A stretch of DNA of 64,000 nt from contig JAMXCW010000001.1 in the NCBI GenBank assembly GCA_024451685.1, positions 124,001-188,000 on the forward strand. Reading direction: 5' to 3'. Below are positions 41,490 through 49,528 of the stretch, piece by piece (positions within the stretch are counted from its first letter, which is position 1; each line of letters starts with the position of its first letter). The position numbers were made by a program, and so were the translations under genes. The DNA comes from Candidatus Bathyanammoxibius amoris. Lineage in GTDB: Bacteria > Planctomycetota > Brocadiia > Brocadiales > Bathyanammoxibiaceae. Below the pieces are notes generated by a model. The model worked only from the letters and a program-made list of their open reading frames with translations. It was not told where the DNA came from and searched no databases.

Positions 41490-42694
41490 CGGCGTTTGAC
41501 GCGCGAAAGGCGTACGAGTATGCGTGCGCGGTTGCCGGACCCCGCAAGACGGGTTCGCCGGGGGAGGCCGCGGCCGTCGGGTATATAACCGACAGGCTGA
41601 GGGGGTTCGGGTTTGACGTGCGTGAGGACCCGTTCAGTTTTTCCACCGCGCTCAAGCTGTTCATGAAGCTGACCATACTGTCCATACTGGTCACACTTCT
41701 CCTCGTGTTCTTTTTGTTTTACGTTAACCCGTTCCTTACGGGCGTGGCGGTAGCGCTCATGCTCTTTCTCGTGCTCCGCTTCATGTCGGGCATACCGTTT
41801 GTTGCCACTGTCAGGGGGCTTCTCTTCAGGAAGCTGCCTTTTTCCGGCAGACAGGAGTCAAGGAATATAGTCGCGACGACGGCCACTGGCAGTACGAGTA
41901 AAAGACCGCATGTCTACATCCTGGCCCACTACGACTCAAAGAGCCAGAGCCTGCCGCTCATCTACAGGATGGTGCTGATAGGGGTCTTCTACTTCGGCTG
42001 TATATACATACTGGGCCACTACATCCTTGCCGCGCTGGTGTGGGGCAGTCCCGGCGGATGGCTCTACGCCGCGTACTGTCTGGTAAATTTTTCCGGCATC
42101 CTGCTGTTGTCTATGGTAGAGGGGAACTACTCGCCGGGCGCCATTGACAACGCCTCAGGCGTGGGAACGCTCCTCCATCTGGCCGAGATTGTCAGCCGGG
42201 AGCCGGAGTTTTTTAAAGACGTGGACATAACCTTCGTGGCAACGGGGGCCGAAGAAGAGGCGCTTGCCGGCGCCTTTCACCTGACGAAGTCGCTTACCGA
42301 CGACGCTGTGGATGATAAAGGTAATTGTTATTTTATCAACCTCGACGGTGTGGGTCTTAATGGCCGCATATACTGCACCCACAAGATAGGCATCCACCTC
42401 ACGTTCACAAGGGGGCAGGGAGATTTCGCAAGGCTGGTAAAGGAGGCGGGCAAAGAGGAGGGGCTTGAGGTGAAGGCTCCGCCCGTGGTGCTGGGTGTCA
42501 TGGCCGACCATTTTCCTCTTGTTTACGAGGGTTTTAATGCCGTTACGCTCTCGACTATCTCAAAAAAGGCCCGGGTAGTGCACACCAACAAAGACGGTAT
42601 AGACCAGCTTGAGCTAGAGGGTTTTGACACCACCGGACGCCTTGTCCTCAGGGTGATTGATAAGATTGAGAAGATTGGGAAGCGGTACGGCTAA
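41486..42694 (+). CDS. Membrane-embedded M28-family metallopeptidase
   Basis: Zinc aminopeptidase fold in the membrane. After a short cytoplasmic part come two spans (about residues 52-105), the first metal motif ILAHYDSKS (about 148), two or more spans (about 165-215), then PGAIDNASGVGTLLHLAEI with the shared Asp, FVATGAEEEALAGA with the Glu pair, NLDGVG and VMADHFPL with the last His. Spans inserted within a peptidase domain are unusual but known for ER- and bacterial M28 relatives. ATG 41486 gives 402 aa and a four-base overlap with the methyltransferase; AAGGG lies six bases before. Confidence 0.8.
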   Translation: MTAFDARKAYEYACAVAGPRKTGSPGEAAAVGYITDRLRGFGFDVREDPFSFSTALKLFMKLTILSILVTLLLVFFLFYVNPFLTGVAVALMLFLVLRFMSGIPFVATVRGLLFRKLPFSGRQESRNIVATTATGSTSKRPHVYILAHYDSKSQSLPLIYRMVLIGVFYFGCIYILGHYILAALVWGSPGGWLYAAYCLVNFSGILLLSMVEGNYSPGAIDNASGVGTLLHLAEIVSREPEFFKDVDITFVATGAEEEALAGAFHLTKSLTDDAVDDKGNCYFINLDGVGLNGRIYCTHKIGIHLTFTRGQGDFARLVKEAGKEEGLEVKAPPVVLGVMADHFPLVYEGFNAVTLSTISKKARVVHTNKDGIDQLELEGFDTTGRLVLRVIDKIEKIGKRYG

Positions 42695-42714
42695 CGGCTA
42701 AAGATCCGTGCCAA

Positions 42715-42736
42715 CCGCAGGGCTAAAGCCCTGCGG
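42715..42736. repeat. REP-like perfect hairpin after the M28 gene
   Basis: CCGCAGGGCT and AGCCCTGCGG (10 bp, perfect) with an AA loop, 20 bases past the stop codon. No T run follows, so it is more likely a repeat element than an intrinsic terminator, although it could stabilise the 3' end. Confidence 0.6.
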
Positions 42737-42773
42737 CACCCTCCAAGGGCGGATTTGCAACCTGCCCGCGAAC

Positions 42774-42795
42774 GGACAGACCGGAAGGTCTGTCC
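42774..42795. repeat. GGACAGACC hairpin before the molybdopterin gene
   Basis: GGACAGACC-GGAA-GGTCTGTCC (9-bp perfect stem) followed by CTACA, the same wording as the GTAGGGACAG elements near 23606 and 51425. It lies 19 bases before the start codon at 42815 and would form close to the ribosome site. Confidence 0.65.
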
Positions 42796-42814
42796 CTACA
42801 AATTTGGTTAACAG

Positions 42815-44767
42815 ATGATTGTAAAGACAACATGCCCCAGGGATTGTTATGACACCTGTTCCATCCTCACCACGGTTGAGGACGGCAGGGCGGTAAAGCT
42901 CGAGGGTAACCCGAAGCACCCGGTCACACAGGGTTTTATATGCTGGAAGATAAAGAACGCCTTGAAGTTCGTGTACTCGCCGGAGAGGGTGCTCTATCCG
43001 TTGAAACGGACCGGCCCCAAGGGATCGTCGGGCAAGTTCCGGCGTATAAGCTGGGACGAGGCGTACAGAGAGATTGCGGAAAGGTTCGGGGGGATAATAG
43101 ACAGACACGGGCCCGATGCCGTCCTGCCCTTTCATTATTTCGGCCACATGGGCCTGTTGGCGGCACACGCCTCCCAGAGGGTCTTTAACGCGCTGGGTGT
43201 GGGACACGGCGAACCTACGGTGTGCGCGCTTGCGGGGAGGATGGCGCTTAATTATGTATACGGCGGGTATTGGGGTATCGACCCGGAGAAAATCCTCGAC
43301 GCGAAACTGATAATCTTCTGGGGGCTTAACGGTCCGTGGAGCAATCTCCACGGCTACAACATGGCAAAGAAGGCGGTGCGCAACGGCGCCAGGTTTTATC
43401 TTATCGACCCGGTAAAGACCGCAAAAGACCTTGGCAAATACCTCCCCATCAGGCCGAACACAGACGGCGCGCTCGCACTGGGGCTGGCGAATTACCTGAT
43501 AACAAACGACCTCTATGACAGGGAGTCGGTGGAACGGTATGCGCACGGCTTTGAGAAGTTTGCCACGGTCGCAAGGGAGTTCGGGCTGGACAGGGTCGCA
43601 TGGACAACGGGCCTTTCAAAAGAAGATATCGTCCAGCTTGCGCGTGACATGGTCGAACTCAGGCCAAATTTTATTCACCTGGGGTTTGGGGCGCAGAAGC
43701 ACCTCTACGGGGGTGAGGCGGCCAGGGCCATAGCGCTGCTCCCCGTTCTGGCGGGCTCTCTTCGTGTCCAGTACAGCAACACCGACAGGGAGGTGGACCT
43801 GGGTTTCCTGCAGGGCACACAGTTTTCCAAAGGGTTGAGGAAGAGCTACAACATGTCACTGCTGGGCAGGATACTTGAGGAAGGCGGTGTGAAGGGTTTA
43901 TTCGTGTTCAACACGAACCCGGCGGTTAACCTGCCCAACCAGGAGCTGGTGCGGAGGGGTCTGGCCCGCGAGGACGTCTTTGTAGTCGTCCATGACCTGT
44001 TCTTGAACGATACGTGTGACTATGCGGACATCGTGCTCCCGGCCACCAGTTTCCTTGAGAGTTTTGACGTCCACACATGCTACTACCACAATTATTTATC
44101 CGTAAACGAGAGGGCAATAGCGCCGCCGGGTGAGGCGAGGCCCAATTATATGGCGTTTAAAGGGCTTGCCGGGGCCATGGGGCTTAACGCAGGGGAACTG
44201 TACCCGCCCGAAGAAGATATCCTGCAAGAGTTCATGGAGAGGAGCCCTGCAATAGATTTTTCCCTCAATGACCTGCGTAGAGAGGGGTTTCTAAAGATGG
44301 CCGTTATGCCTCAGGACCGTTTCCCCACCCCTTCGGGCAAGATAGAGTTTTATTCCCGGTTGGCTGAGAAGGACGGGCTGCCGCCGCTCCCCGGTTATTA
44401 TGAAGACGATACGGGGGGATATCCATTCCAGTTGATAACCGCCAACGAGATGCACGTCACCCGCTCTCAGTTCCACAACGTATGGCAGGAAGAGGTAGAG
44501 ACCGGGGTGCTTCTTAATAAAGACGATGCGAAGGCCAGGGGGATAGCCGACGGCGATAGGGTAAGGCTCAAGAACGGGCTGGGCGAACTCATTATGACGG
44601 TCAAACTCACGGATAACGTAAGCCCTGGAGTAGCACTGGCATACGGAGGAATCTGGCCCCGGCTCACCGGTGGCAGAGGCGTCAACGTACTAATACCCGA
44701 CCACATACAGGCATTTGGCGGAAATGCCGCTTACAACTCTACTTATGTTGACGTAGAGAAGATTTAG
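42815..44767 (+). CDS. Molybdopterin-dependent oxidoreductase (DMSO reductase family)
   Basis: Mo/W-bis-MGD enzyme with an N-terminal [4Fe-4S] site: C7, C11, C15 (CPRDCYDTC) and C43 (GFICWK). Then the MopB core with FWGLNGPWSNLHGYN, and the C-terminal cofactor-binding barrel with ITANEMHVTRSQFHNVWQ. C137 (TVCALAG) is near the position of the metal-ligand Cys/Sec in relatives, but I cannot assign it. No twin-arginine signal is present, so it is cytoplasmic. The 650 residues are at the small end. Substrate unknown; no electron-transfer subunit is adjacent. A moaA gene is 3 kb away. Confidence 0.85.
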   Translation: MIVKTTCPRDCYDTCSILTTVEDGRAVKLEGNPKHPVTQGFICWKIKNALKFVYSPERVLYPLKRTGPKGSSGKFRRISWDEAYREIAERFGGIIDRHGPDAVLPFHYFGHMGLLAAHASQRVFNALGVGHGEPTVCALAGRMALNYVYGGYWGIDPEKILDAKLIIFWGLNGPWSNLHGYNMAKKAVRNGARFYLIDPVKTAKDLGKYLPIRPNTDGALALGLANYLITNDLYDRESVERYAHGFEKFATVAREFGLDRVAWTTGLSKEDIVQLARDMVELRPNFIHLGFGAQKHLYGGEAARAIALLPVLAGSLRVQYSNTDREVDLGFLQGTQFSKGLRKSYNMSLLGRILEEGGVKGLFVFNTNPAVNLPNQELVRRGLAREDVFVVVHDLFLNDTCDYADIVLPATSFLESFDVHTCYYHNYLSVNERAIAPPGEARPNYMAFKGLAGAMGLNAGELYPPEEDILQEFMERSPAIDFSLNDLRREGFLKMAVMPQDRFPTPSGKIEFYSRLAEKDGLPPLPGYYEDDTGGYPFQLITANEMHVTRSQFHNVWQEEVETGVLLNKDDAKARGIADGDRVRLKNGLGELIMTVKLTDNVSPGVALAYGGIWPRLTGGRGVNVLIPDHIQAFGGNAAYNSTYVDVEKI

Positions 44768-45069
44768 CGTGGTTTTGTGTTTTAAGACCTCTGGGGAAAC
44801 AGTGTCGTGTTTTATTGATAATAATTTTTTTGTGTCGGTTTTTTATACACTTTTCCCCTTGAGCCTGTTGTTTGGCTGTGTTATTATTTTGTATATTCCC
44901 AAACTTGTATATTTTCAAACAATGGGCCGTGTTATGTTTAGGTCTATAAAAACCAGACGGATTGTATTATTCCTCAGAGTGGTTGCCTACCCCAGGGTTA
45001 TAAACGCGTTCAAGACTCTACCCGACAACAACGGGGGAAGAGGTCTGGAGGGAGAAGTAGTAAGAAGAG
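44768..45069. other. Intergenic region before the sigma-54 activator
   Basis: 302 AT-rich bases. A GTG-started frame (44769-45080) runs through but encodes an unconvincing, cysteine- and Phe-rich sequence and overlaps the next gene, so I do not call it. A promoter for the regulator is probably here; none stands out. GGAGGGAG at about 45048 serves the next gene. Confidence 0.5.
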
Positions 45070-46428
45070 ATGGAAAATAAGCTCAAAATCCTGATAGTCG
45101 ACGACGAGACCAACCTCCTTAAAACCCTCAGTGACATACTTTGTGAGAACGGCTTTGAGGTCTCAGTGGCGAAGAACGCGCGTGCGGCATTGGAGATGTT
45201 GGGGAAAGAGGAGTTCGACATAGCCCTGATTGACATCAGGATGCCCGGCATGGACGGTGTTGAACTCCTCGAAAGAATAAAGGAGAAGCACGAAAGGCTT
45301 GAAACAATAATAATGACGGCTTACGGCACGATCGAGACGGCCATAAAGGTGACAAAACTGGGTGCGTACGCATACATGCTTAAGCCCCTTGACGTTGACG
45401 AACTGCTGGTAAACATCCAGAAGATAGTCAGGCTTAAATCCCTCAAAGAAGAGGCGCGTTTCCTGCAGTTGCAGCTGGAAGAGAAGCATGGTTACAAGAA
45501 CATTATCGGTGAGTCCAGATTGATAAGACAGATAGTCAAGACTATAAAAAAGGTATCTCTCTCAAACTCCACGGTGCTTGTCATCGGGGAGAGCGGCAGT
45601 GGGAAAGAGATGGTGTCTGACGCCATCCATTACTCCAGCCGGCGCTACGCCAAGCCGTACGTCAAGATAAACTGTGCGGCGTTTCCTGAGAACCTGCTTG
45701 AGAGTGAGCTCTTTGGCTACGAGAAGGGCGCCTTCACGGGGGCGGATAAACAGAAGATAGGCAAGTTTGAGGTGGCACACGGCGGCACGCTCTTTCTTGA
45801 TGAAATAGGCGACATGCCCATGGCCATGCAGGCGAAGCTCCTCAGGGTACTTGAAAGGGGCGAATTCGAGAGGCTGGGGGGCAATGATGTGATAAAGGTA
45901 GACGTACGCTTTATCGCGGCCACCAACCAGAACATTGTGGAAATGATAGAGGAAAGACATTTCCGCAGCGACCTTTTCTACAGGCTCAACACCGTTATCA
46001 TTAACATGCCGGCCCTGGAGGAGAGGAAGGACGACATACCCCTCCTGATAGAGCATTTTCTAGAAAAATTTTCTACTGAAATGAGCAAGAGGGCGCCGCG
46101 CGTGACAGATGAAACAATGGATATTATGGTGTCATATCCGTGGCCGGGCAATGTCAGAGAGCTGGCCAATGCGATCGAGAGAGCGACAATATTCTGCGAA
46201 GACGGTGAAATAAGGCCCGATGACCTCCCTACGAACGTCCGGGAGGGACATATGGAGATTCCTTCAATGAAACTCTCAGGCGAACGTACGCTTGCAGCCC
46301 TGGAGATGCAACACATCGGCGACACCCTTAAGCTTACCAAAGGCAATAAGAACGAGGCCGCACGCGTGTTAGGAATCCATAGAGAGACCTTGTATAAAAA
46401 GATAAAAAAGTTTAACATATCCATATAG
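45070..46428 (+). CDS. Sigma-54-dependent response regulator (NtrC family)
   Basis: Bacterial enhancer-binding protein. Receiver (1-120) with phospho-site D55 (ALIDIRMPG), AAA+ domain with Walker A GESGSGKE (173-180; Glu in the Ser/Thr position as in many NtrC relatives with GESGTGKE), sigma-54 contact loop GAFTGA (220-225), Walker B GGTLFLDEIGDM, and a C-terminal Fis-type helix-turn-helix (GNKNEAARVLGIHRETLYKKIKKF, split by my reading at about 428-450). No cognate kinase is adjacent. Possible targets include the sigma-54 promoter at 26986, which is inference. Confidence 0.93.
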   Translation: MENKLKILIVDDETNLLKTLSDILCENGFEVSVAKNARAALEMLGKEEFDIALIDIRMPGMDGVELLERIKEKHERLETIIMTAYGTIETAIKVTKLGAYAYMLKPLDVDELLVNIQKIVRLKSLKEEARFLQLQLEEKHGYKNIIGESRLIRQIVKTIKKVSLSNSTVLVIGESGSGKEMVSDAIHYSSRRYAKPYVKINCAAFPENLLESELFGYEKGAFTGADKQKIGKFEVAHGGTLFLDEIGDMPMAMQAKLLRVLERGEFERLGGNDVIKVDVRFIAATNQNIVEMIEERHFRSDLFYRLNTVIINMPALEERKDDIPLLIEHFLEKFSTEMSKRAPRVTDETMDIMVSYPWPGNVRELANAIERATIFCEDGEIRPDDLPTNVREGHMEIPSMKLSGERTLAALEMQHIGDTLKLTKGNKNEAARVLGIHRETLYKKIKKFNISI

Positions 46429-46594
46429 CCGGTCTTGGGAGCGGAGAGACTTATGCGTCCGTTTAGAGATTTACTCGTTACGCACTTTGTTATGGATAAC
46501 ACGTTAGTTTAGCTGGTAGTGAACACTCGCCCGTCAGTCGCCACGAATTAAACTAATCGTAAACTGTCAGGCCAAGAAAGGGGTCAAAGTCGCC

Positions 46595-47722
46595 ATGTTA
46601 CGCAAACGCTTGCTAGGGTTGACGCTGTTGTTAACGGCAGCGGGCATCTTGTTTGGAACTACGGTTTGTCTGGCACGGACCGAACCTCTTTATGAATACA
46701 TCAAGGTCGAGGAGTATGACCCGCAAGACTTCGCGTTACTGTTACTCCCTGAATCAGTATTTCCCATCGAGAAGGTTATAAAATATGAGAAACGGCTCAA
46801 CGCGGGCTTCACGTTCCAGTTTGAGGAGGTAACGAGGACCTTCAATAAAGGCGATCTGCTGGGCGTGGAATACAGGGTAAGGTATCAACAAGGTCAGGGT
46901 GAAACCTACGAACCGCTTATATACTCAGTGGACTATACCGAGGCTGACCGCGGAATAAAGACCTCCATGGTGTCTTCGTCGTGGATAAAGGCGTATGAAT
47001 TTATAAAGAATGATACGGAGAAGAACGCCTTGATTATATGCTGGTGGCCCCACGCCAGAAGACTGCAGCTCTTCACGGGAAGAGAGACCCTGGTATCAGG
47101 CCCGTCCACGGGCCTTCTCAAGGAGTTTCCCGTACCGGATGAGAGGTACGCAGAGGCCACGCGCCGTTACGAACTGAAACGGTTTAGAGAAAAGGAAGGG
47201 CTGGAGAATGACGAGAAGTTGAGAGACGTGGCCAGGATGTTCTGCTCCCCTGAGGCCGCGGCCATTGATATAATGCAGAAGCACAACCCGCTGAACAGGC
47301 CCGTTTACATAGTGGCCAGTGCCGAAGAGCTACCCGAGATGGAGAACATAAACCGCCTCGGCGACGGGTATATAAAGCTCCGTAAACATTATGTACGTAG
47401 GTTTGCCACCACCTTTGAAAACGACATGGTCTTTTTGACCCAATGGCTGAAAGGCCGGGGCATAGAAACGTATTACACACAGGTTTTTGACGACTACTAC
47501 ACACTCTGGTTTCTCGAGGACCGGGGGGACCCTGAGATGCAGGGGGCGTTGCTGCTCAGATTTCTGCCGTTTAGCACGGGGCACGGACAGGAGATAGGGT
47601 ATTTTACGCCCGTATACCAGAGCCCGGAGGCCCATGTGTGGGTATATCGTTTTGTGCCGGAAGGCGTGCCGGTACGCAGAATAGATAGAGAGGGCGCGCG
47701 CCATTTTGGGGCGACACGCTAG
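46595..47722 (+). CDS. Hypothetical secreted protein, 375 aa
   Basis: A signal peptide (about residues 1-27, ending CLA) is followed by a soluble domain with no family I can name. The stretch NALIICWWPHARRLQLFTGRETLVSGPS (about 148-175; written here as three blocks: NALIICWWPHA, RRLQLFTGRET, LVSGPS) recalls the WWxxG and R-x-T pattern of the lumenal domain of STT3/PglB-type oligosaccharyltransferases and some membrane glycosyltransferases, but no membrane region is attached. AAAGGGG precedes the ATG. Placed between a sigma-54 activator and moaA; no obvious partner. Confidence 0.6.
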   Translation: MLRKRLLGLTLLLTAAGILFGTTVCLARTEPLYEYIKVEEYDPQDFALLLLPESVFPIEKVIKYEKRLNAGFTFQFEEVTRTFNKGDLLGVEYRVRYQQGQGETYEPLIYSVDYTEADRGIKTSMVSSSWIKAYEFIKNDTEKNALIICWWPHARRLQLFTGRETLVSGPSTGLLKEFPVPDERYAEATRRYELKRFREKEGLENDEKLRDVARMFCSPEAAAIDIMQKHNPLNRPVYIVASAEELPEMENINRLGDGYIKLRKHYVRRFATTFENDMVFLTQWLKGRGIETYYTQVFDDYYTLWFLEDRGDPEMQGALLLRFLPFSTGHGQEIGYFTPVYQSPEAHVWVYRFVPEGVPVRRIDREGARHFGATR

Positions 47723-47765
47723 TAATATAATGCAAAATGGAATAGTATATTATTTATATGAAGTA

Positions 47766-47829
47766 CGGAACGGCATGCCACAGGGGTGAGTGCCGGGAGA
47801 AGCAGCCACTGAAGAAGCAAGACCCGTTC
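47766..47829 (+). ncRNA. Structured leader of moaA (candidate cis-regulatory RNA)
   Basis: GGAACGG (47766... about 47768-47774) pairs with CCGTTCC (47824-47830) to close a domain of about 63 nt. Inside is a hairpin with GGCA/TGCC and CAC/GTG steps around an AGGG loop, then a purine-rich segment with GCAGCCACTGAAG. It ends about 35 bases before the moaA start, where GAGGG is the ribosome site. It does not match the order of conserved blocks I know for the Moco, cobalamin or c-di-GMP riboswitches. A regulatory role is inferred from position. Confidence 0.4.
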
Positions 47830-47864
47830 CAACACGGTCGAAGCAAACATAGAGGGCATTTATC

Positions 47865-48896
47865 ATGTTGGACCGATTCCAGAGAAAGATAACCCGCCTC
47901 AGGATATCCGTAACAGACCTTTGCAACCTATATTGTGTCTACTGCAAGCCGCCAAAGGGGGTGCATCACCTGCCGCGGAAGGAGATACTGAGCTTTGAGG
48001 AGATTGCCATGGTGGTGAGGTGTGCCGCGCAGTTAGGCGTCAGGAGCTACAGGCTCACTGGAGGCGAACCCTTAACCCGGAGGAACATGAAGTCTCTGGT
48101 CGCCTTACTGAGCAAGACCCCCGGTGTAGAAGACCTGGCCATGACCACAAACGGGGTAATACTCAAACGCTACGCCCGCGCGCTCAGGGACGCAGGCCTT
48201 ATGCGGATAAATATCAGCCTCGACAGCCTCCGGCAGGAGCGTTTCAAACGAATCACCGGCGGCGGCAACATTCAAGACGTGATAGATGGCATCGAGGCCG
48301 CCATTGGTGCGGGTTTTGAGCAGACCAAGGTCAACATGGTGGTCATGCGCGGCGTCAATGACGACGAAATAGAGGATTTTGCCCGGCTCAGCCTGGACAA
48401 GCCGCTGGAGGTCCGCTTCATAGAGTACATGGCATTTGGGTGCAGGATGATTGAAGAGAAAAAATTTGTCCCTGGTCGGGAGGTACTGGAGCGTATCGGT
48501 AAGATTGGAGCCCTGGAAATTGTGAGTGCGGCAGCTTCCGGGGCAGAAAAAATGCCGCGTGTTTCCGCGTCACAGGGGTTGAGAGGTCCTGCTAAACTAT
48601 ATCGTCTGGAGGGTGCCCGGGGCGTCCTGGGCCTGATATCTCCAGTAAGTCAGCCCTTCTGTGGAGACTGCAATCGCCTGAGACTCACCTCCGAGGGCAA
48701 ACTAAGGGCCTGCCTGCTTTCAGGCGGAGAGATAGACCTGAAGTCCATCCTCAGGGCGGAAGGCCATGTCTCAGACGGACAGCCGAATCCAGACCTGGAG
48801 AAGGCCGTGTGCGAGGCGTTTATTAAGGTATCTCATATGAAACCAGAGGTCCACTCAGGCCGGGGTGAACCGGTTATGTGCCAGATAGGCGGCTGA
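47865..48896 (+). CDS. moaA: GTP 3',8-cyclase MoaA
   Basis: Radical SAM enzyme starting molybdopterin synthesis. N-terminal cluster C20, C24, C27 (TDLCNLYCVYC); C-terminal GTP-site cluster in PFCGDCNRLRLT ... LRACL; C-terminal Gly-Gly (CQIGG) needed for catalysis is present. The 343-residue length is slightly above normal, with an insertion around residues 215-235 (SAAASGAEKMPRVSASQG). It probably supplies cofactor to enzymes such as the oxidoreductase at 42815. moaC, moaD and moaE are not in the window. Confidence 0.94.
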   Translation: MLDRFQRKITRLRISVTDLCNLYCVYCKPPKGVHHLPRKEILSFEEIAMVVRCAAQLGVRSYRLTGGEPLTRRNMKSLVALLSKTPGVEDLAMTTNGVILKRYARALRDAGLMRINISLDSLRQERFKRITGGGNIQDVIDGIEAAIGAGFEQTKVNMVVMRGVNDDEIEDFARLSLDKPLEVRFIEYMAFGCRMIEEKKFVPGREVLERIGKIGALEIVSAAASGAEKMPRVSASQGLRGPAKLYRLEGARGVLGLISPVSQPFCGDCNRLRLTSEGKLRACLLSGGEIDLKSILRAEGHVSDGQPNPDLEKAVCEAFIKVSHMKPEVHSGRGEPVMCQIGG

Positions 48897-49528
48897 ACCT
48901 TCACAAATCCTCAACCATATCTCTGCAGCGTTGGTCGAACTTTCCGTCTTGGCGAATTTTATTGTCGGAAATCTCGACTACCAAATGGTCTTAAGACTGT
49001 GAAGGTCGTTGCATACTAGCCACAATTTCCTTACGTCATCCTGGGTGTGCGATGCCCTGCCCCTTCAATGTTTTCTTGCCGGTTGCAAGCGACTGCGGGA
49101 GCGTAACCTCTAAAGATGCCCCTGGCGACAGAAAGTGTTTTTGTCCTAAGTCTAGTGGACATAGACACTAAGGGTAACCATTGTATCCCCACTTTTTGGG
49201 CAAAAAAAGTTTTAAAATTTTTAATGCTTTTCTCTTGCATTTCGGCTCGAAAGGAATAGAATCTGCGGGAACTGGGGGTCGAATGTCCCAACCTTCTATT
49301 TGGGGCTTGTCGTTGCTGATTTGTTTATGCGCTGGGGGTAAACTAAACTATGTGTGCCTATCCCCTTCGTTTTGATGTGTTGCGGCAGACCGAAGGGGTT
49401 GCTCGCCTGTATTTGTTGCTTTTTCGTAAAACGAGGGGTGTAGGGGAAAGATTATATACAAGAACCTGTTAACGAGTTTTTTTAAAGAGTGGCGGGATGT
49501 GTCTTTAGTTTTGAAAGGAGGCCGTACG
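48897..49528. other. Long intergenic region before the porin gene
   Basis: 632 bases. No convincing gene: a - strand frame at 49031-49291 has no coding character. A 10-bp palindrome GTCTTAAGAC (48988-48997) and A/T runs near 49200-49230 are the only marks. Such a long leader suggests regulated expression of the porin, but I find no clear -35/-10 pair. Confidence 0.5.

Noticed and set aside
44769-45080. 103-codon frame started by GTG after the molybdopterin gene
   Set aside because: No ribosome site, odd composition in an AT-rich promoter region and overlap with the regulator start. Treated as intergenic.
46429-46594. Sigma-54 promoter for the secreted protein at 46595
   Set aside because: No GG-N10-GC element fits in this stretch despite the adjacent sigma-54 activator.
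47766-47830. Cobalamin riboswitch before moaA because of the CCACTG string
   Set aside because: The order of blocks is wrong and the element is much too short.
49031-49291. 86-codon - strand frame before the porin gene
   Set aside because: No ribosome site and a composition unlike neighbouring genes; overlapping frames on the other strand are equally open.
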